From Nocardia vinacea (GTDB lineage Bacteria > Actinomycetota > Actinomycetes > Mycobacteriales > Mycobacteriaceae), in NCBI RefSeq assembly GCF_035920345.1, contig NZ_CP109149.1:124001-188000 (forward strand): DNA of 64,000 nt, written 5' to 3'. Positions within the stretch are counted from its first letter, which is position 1. Each line of letters starts with the position of its first letter. This document shows positions 52,101-58,100 of this stretch, piece by piece. The notes under the pieces are model-generated. The model did no database searches. It had not been told where the DNA came from and saw nothing but the letters and a program-made list of their open reading frames with translations. The position numbers were made by a program, and so were the translations under genes.

Positions 52101-55100
52101 AAGACCAGGGGGCCTTCGACCGACTCTCCCCTCTTAGTCCACGGTGTTGCGACCATCGCAGCGCCATCGGAGCGGCGCACGCGGCCCGGGGCGACGTCGA
52201 GCGTGTCGTCCAGGGATGCCGGGTAGCTCCTTGGGGGGGGTTTGTATTCGACCCAGACTGTTTTGCCGTGTTGGGTTACGTCGGTGCCGATGGCGAGGGC
52301 GGTGTCGGTCATGATGCGTGCGCCGCGTCCGTGCTCGCCGTCGGCGTGGTTCCCGAGTTCGTTCGGGTTGGTTGGGTCGGAACTTGTTGTGCTGGAATCG
52401 CCTTCGCCTGTGTTCGCGGAGCTCGATGTCTGCGCGGGTGTCGCATCGGTGGTCGATGCTGCGGCGGTGTTAGGTGTCGATGGCTGCTGGCTCGCAGTGT
52501 CGTCGTCAGCCGATTGTGGTGCCGCAGGGGACGGCGGGTCGCTGGGGTGTCCAGTAGCGTCCTGCGGCGCGCTGTTCGAATTCTGTGATGAACCGCTTCC
52601 CTGTGCGGCGTCACTCTCTTGTTCGCTCGGTGTGGTCTCGGGCGGTGCTCCCGAAGTCGGTGCGTTGTTCGGCTTCTGCGGACCGGGATTGACCGGGCCG
52701 AAGTTGTTGAGCACCCAGTTCGCCTCGACCTTGCGCCTCTTGAATAATCCGTGATCGACCGCGGGATCGGCGTCGTTGTAGAACTGGGTTTCTGGGCCCG
52801 GGGCCTGCCCACCGCCCCCACCTCGCTCCGGCTGCTGTGAGAGGTCGCGTGCGGCGCGGTCGGTGTCGGAGTCGTGGACGTGTGTGATCGGGCCGGGGGG
52901 TGGTGCGTCGGTTGCGGATCCGCCTCGGTTGTGTGGGGTGTGTCCCTGCTCGCCCACCAGAGCGTTAGTATCCTCAACGGTAACTGGTCCGCCGATGCTC
53001 GGTCCGTTCGAGCCGAATCCACCGCCGTGGCCCGAATCTGCGCTGGCAGGAACTCCGGTATTCAGGACGATCCCCCGGTCGAGTGCGGCCTCAACCATCG
53101 CTGTCCGATCGTGCGCTCGAAGCTTGAATCCGATACGGAGCAGCAGCGACCTGACGGTAGCCGGTGACATAGCCCGCGCCTCGCCGATCTGCCTGTTCGT
53201 CAGCCCCTCTGCGACCAGGCTGAGTATCTCGAATTCCGTCTCGGACAGCACGTCACGACCGGGCATCGGAGCGGGTTCTTCAGCCACTGGGTCGGCGAGT
53301 GGGAGGATGCCCGCGCGCAGCGCCCGCCCAACCATTCCCGCGCGTTCGCGGATACCGAGCTTGTCACCGATCCGGTTCAGTTGTTCTTTCACATCGTCGG
53401 GTGACCGCACGACGTCAGCGGACACGACGACGCCTATCTCCTTATTCGTCATGCCCTCCGCAACGAGGGCGAGCATCTCGATCTCCGCCTCGGTCAGCAC
53501 GTTGTGGCCGAGGGCATGACCGGAATGGGTGACAGGGAGGATGCGCGCGTGCAGCGCACGTGCCACCATTCCGGCTCGATCGCCTGTCCCGAGTTTGCCG
53601 CCGATGCGGGCCAAGTGGGCCTTCACTGTGAGCCAGGACAAACCCATGGCTACCCCAATGTCCTTGTTGGACATGCCATCAGCGACCAGGTCGAGTACCT
53701 TGACCTCTTGTTCGGTCAAAATGCCACTCGGCATCTCCTGGAATGACTCAGCGATATCTTCGTCGCCGACGATGCCGCTGGCTCGGGCTGCGTTCACGAT
53801 CCCGTGCCGACCATGGATCCCCAATTTGTCGCCGATCGCCTTGAGATAGAACTTCACCCTGCTCTCGGATCGGTCCAAGCGGTCCGCGATGGCTTTGTTG
53901 GACATTCCCGACGCGACCATTCGAACCACTTCGACCTCTTGATCGGTCAGACCATGATTCGACGGCTCCGACTCCGAGCTGCTCGGCTCGGGTCGCTTAT
54001 CAGCGTCATCAGTTGTGTGCGGGGTGGTTTCGGTGTCGATCTCCGGGACGCCGGTCCGCGGTTCGGGGTCGGGGGTGGTGGTCAGCTTGTTGGAAGTCTG
54101 CAGCGGCGCTGCTTTGAGTCTGCGCTCCAACATGTTCCGCGCCATGCGCTGCAATGCTCCGGTGACATCATCCCCCTCTACGAAGACCCATTGCTGCCGC
54201 TCGGCGTTGGTGAACACGGCGCGATTGACTGCCTGCGCGAGATTGATCGCCTGTGCGAACAGCACAGACTGGGCCGGAGCATCGCCCTTGGCCGGTCGAA
54301 CCCCTAACTGTTCGAGAACGAATTCCAGAATTTCCCGCCCGTGCCGGTTACGCAGCTTTTGGAAGGCTGCAGGATCACCCTGCTTGGCCCGCTGCAACAC
54401 CGGGTCGGTGGCCTGCTCACCGTCGGTCGGGGGTCGGCCGTCTCCGGCATTGTCGCATTGATCGTCGGGGGTTGCTGGAGTGGTGTCGGCTCTGGGATCG
54501 CTCGCCGCGGCTGGCGTCGGTTCGCCGGGTGTGGATTGGGGAGCTGGTGGTGTAGCGGAGTAGTTCCCGTCGACGTCGGCAGGACCCGTCGTCCCGAAGT
54601 CGAACCAAATCGTCTTGCCCCTAGCGCGTTCCAGGTTGACGCCCCATGTGTTGGCAAGCTGACCCACCATCTCCTGGAAGAAGCGGCCGTGGGTGCCGGG
54701 CAACAACGCGCCCAATGCCCACTCATCGGCTTCCCCATCGGAGAACGCGTCGGTATCACTGTCTTTCGGCGGCTGTGGCAAATTTTGGCTGTTGTCGCCG
54801 ATTTCGACTCGCCCGGTTCGCCAAACCCGTACTCGTGCATCCGAGTCGGGCACGTGTCGAGCAACGTTCTGCATTGCGTCCGAAACCACCGACACCACAT
54901 CATCGATTCGTTCGTCCGGCAACCCGGCTTGCCGCAGCCGGTCGCGGACCTCCCGCCGTGCTTGCGAGGCCCCACGCTTGACGGTGCCCGGGGCGAAAAT
55001 CAGGTCGACATCCGGATCGGGCATCGCCTGCTGCGATGGATCACCGTCGCCCGCCGCTTCGAAGAGCTTGAACCACACCGTCTTTCCCGCACCCTGAGGC

Positions 55101-58100
55101 AACTCGTAGCCCGACGTCTCTGTTTTCTCGATCATCGAGTCGATGGCAGGCCACCCAGGTTTGCCGCCCTGGGAGCGAGTAGGCATGTCGCCGTTACCGT
55201 CTGATACCTCGACCAGAGCCCACCGATTGCCCGGCTCCCCATGAATCGACGCCGACACGCGCGGATCGCGATCCCTGCTGGGATCGAAATCAGGCCGGGT
55301 GAGCGCCTGCAGCGCCAACGCCACCGCGAGCGCCGCGGCGGTATCGACCTGTTCGGCATGCGGCCACTCTCGCAGTGCCGTGCGAACGGCTCGGTCGGCC
55401 GCGGCCTGTGCTTTTGACTGCTTGGGCTTCGATTGCTTGGGCGTGGAAGGCCCCGGCGCCGGTGCGGCGGGAGCCGCCGAGTCCTCTTGTGACGACTGGG
55501 GCGGCGGTGGCGGGGGTGGTGGTGTCTCCTCGGGAGGTTTGCGTTTCTTGCGCTTCTTCTCGTTGGGATCGTCGCCCATCGTTGCTTGGGCTCGGGTGGT
55601 CAGACGCTTGCGTTCCACCGGCTTTCGAGGCGATGCGGCGGGTTGCAGGTGTGGTACTCCGCCGATGGCCGGCACGCCGCTTTCTCGGGGGTTGTATTCG
55701 AGGCTGTGCGGGTTCAGTTGCGGACCAGCGGGTTTCTGCGGAGCGCCGGGAGTTTCGGGGTTGGGTTCGACGGCGTACTTGGTCCGCAGGATTGGTGTGT
55801 CGGGTTTTTCGGGGACAGCGTCCTGATGGGATGGGTGTGCGGTCGAATCACGTGGCAGGGGAGTGACTTCAGGAGGGCGTGTCGGTGTGGGGTTGGGGGT
55901 GTTGTCGTCGGGGTTTTGAGGTGCGGGGGTGAAGCGGGCGGAATCGGCGGGCAGGTCGATCGGGGTGAGGGCGGGTGTGTGCGGGATTATGGGTGTGGCG
56001 TTCTCAGGTACCTCGTTGTCGAGTGGGTAGGTGATGCTGGGGTTGGTGATGTAGTCCCCTGCTGGGGTCTTCTGCACGTTGTGGTCGCGGTGGTCTTGCC
56101 ACACATTGTGGTCGCGGGGGTCTTTCTGGACGTTGTGCTCCCATGGGTTGGGCACAGTGGTGCCCGGTGGGGTGGGGAACTCCTCGGGGTCGGCGTCGGG
56201 TTCGTCGTCGGTAGCTGGGCCACTGCTCGGCGCACCGAGTGGTTTGATCGAGCCTTCAGCTGCGGCGTCGGGATGATCGGCTTGGGTGACGGGTTGCCCG
56301 CCGGACGTTGCGGGCTGGGGTGCCGAAAGTCCAGTAACCGCATCTGGATTCGACGCCCCGTTCCCGCCCAGTGCCGCTGCACCAGCCAAGGCTGCTGGTG
56401 GGATCGCTTGGGCTGCGAGGTTGTTCGCAGCAGCGCCGGTGATCGGTGTGGCCATGTGCGGCTGCTGTGGTGAATTGGCTTGCGCGGCCTGCGGGTTGAT
56501 GTGCTGCTGTGGTGTGTTGGCTTGTGCGCCCGGTGGTGTGGCGTGGGTTTGAGGTGGGTGTGGGTTGGCGTGGGGTTGTTGGGGTAAGTTGGCTTGTGGT
56601 GTGGCGTGGGGCGTGTTTGCTACAGGTGTCGGAGCGGGTGTTGCCGGTGGGCTGGCGGGACCAGGCGTTGTACCCGCCTGCGCGGTTGGGCTCTTCGCCT
56701 CCGTCGGGGTGGCGGGCGGCGTCGGGTTGGCGGGCGGTGTCGGGCCGGTCCCGCTGCCCGGCACTGGTTCGACCGGTGCGGTGCCTGCGGCGTGTGGCAT
56801 CGCCGCGGGGGAGTTGCCGGTCGGTGTGACCGGTTCGTTGGGAACCGGCTCGTAGTCGAAGAAATCGAGGTCGAGGAGGATCTCCTCGTCGGACGGTGGT
56901 TTGCCAGGTCCTTCGCCACTCGCGGGCGGTCGCGGGCCCGATCCGCCTCCGGACGGTGAATCCCCGTGTGAGACAGGCGGTCTCGCTGTGACGCCCGGCT
57001 CATTGCCGCCGCCGGTGCCGCCGAGATCTTTGGCGGTGCCGATGTGGGTCTTGCTCTCCACATGGGTGTTGGCATTCATCGTCAGCACCGATCCCGGTGC
57101 GGCGCTGTTGGGTTGGCCGTCGGCGGCGGCGACTGGTCCGGCCAGGCTCATCTGCGGACTGCTCTCGGGTCGGCCGGTTTGGTATTGGGCGGTGCCGGGA
57201 GGGTTGGTCGACGACCAACTTCCCGATGCGGCCAAGGTAGGTTCGGCTCGTGCGGCTCCGAGGTTGCCGGCGATTAGGTCTTGCTGGCCATTTTCCCAAC
57301 GACTTGAGCCGTGGCTGGGGTCGGGCTTGTTTCCGGGGGAGGACGGCGGCGTGCCCGGGGGGGGATCCGATAACGGTGGCGTGTCGCCCTTATCGAGGTT
57401 GCGGAAGGCCTCCTCGTATGACTTACCCTCGAATTCTGACTTGCCGAGCTCGTTGATCGCGGCTTCCAATGACTTGATCTCGGCGATGGTCTCCTCGTGT
57501 GGCCGTGCAGCGGAACCGTCGTTGTTGCTGCGCTGGCTGACCCGCTCCGGTTCTGGTCGGACCGGGAGGGCTTCGCGCGACCTGTTGTGCTGGGATCCGC
57601 CGATCTCGGGGATGGTCTCCCCACGCGACCGAGGTGCGTCGGCGCTGATGCCCGGCCTGGTCGAGTCGGGCACTGATCGGATCGGGAGGCCGTCGCTACT
57701 GCCTCGGGATCCGCCGATCTCGGGGACGGTCCCCGTAGAGGGCCGGGCGGCGCTCATGGCTCCGGTGACGCGCACTGCCACGCCGATGCTCGTGATCGCG
57801 CCACTGGCGCCACCCATCACCATCATCTGGACAAGGAGTCGGCCGGTGAGTTCGGTGTCGGTGAGCTCGGATACGACAAGCGCGGCGCCGGCCCCACCCG
57901 CGGCTCCGCCGGCAACGCTGGCGAGCACGATGGCCACGGTGCGTCCCGTCGCGCGAGTGAGCGCGGGCAGTACCACGCGGGTAACCAGCGAGCCTGCCAG
58001 GCCGCCGCCGCCACCGGCGGCCGCCGCCACCCCCACCTGGCCCCAGTCCATGTGGGTGCGGCGTCCGGGTTTGCCTTGGCCCTGGATGATTTGAAGCTCT

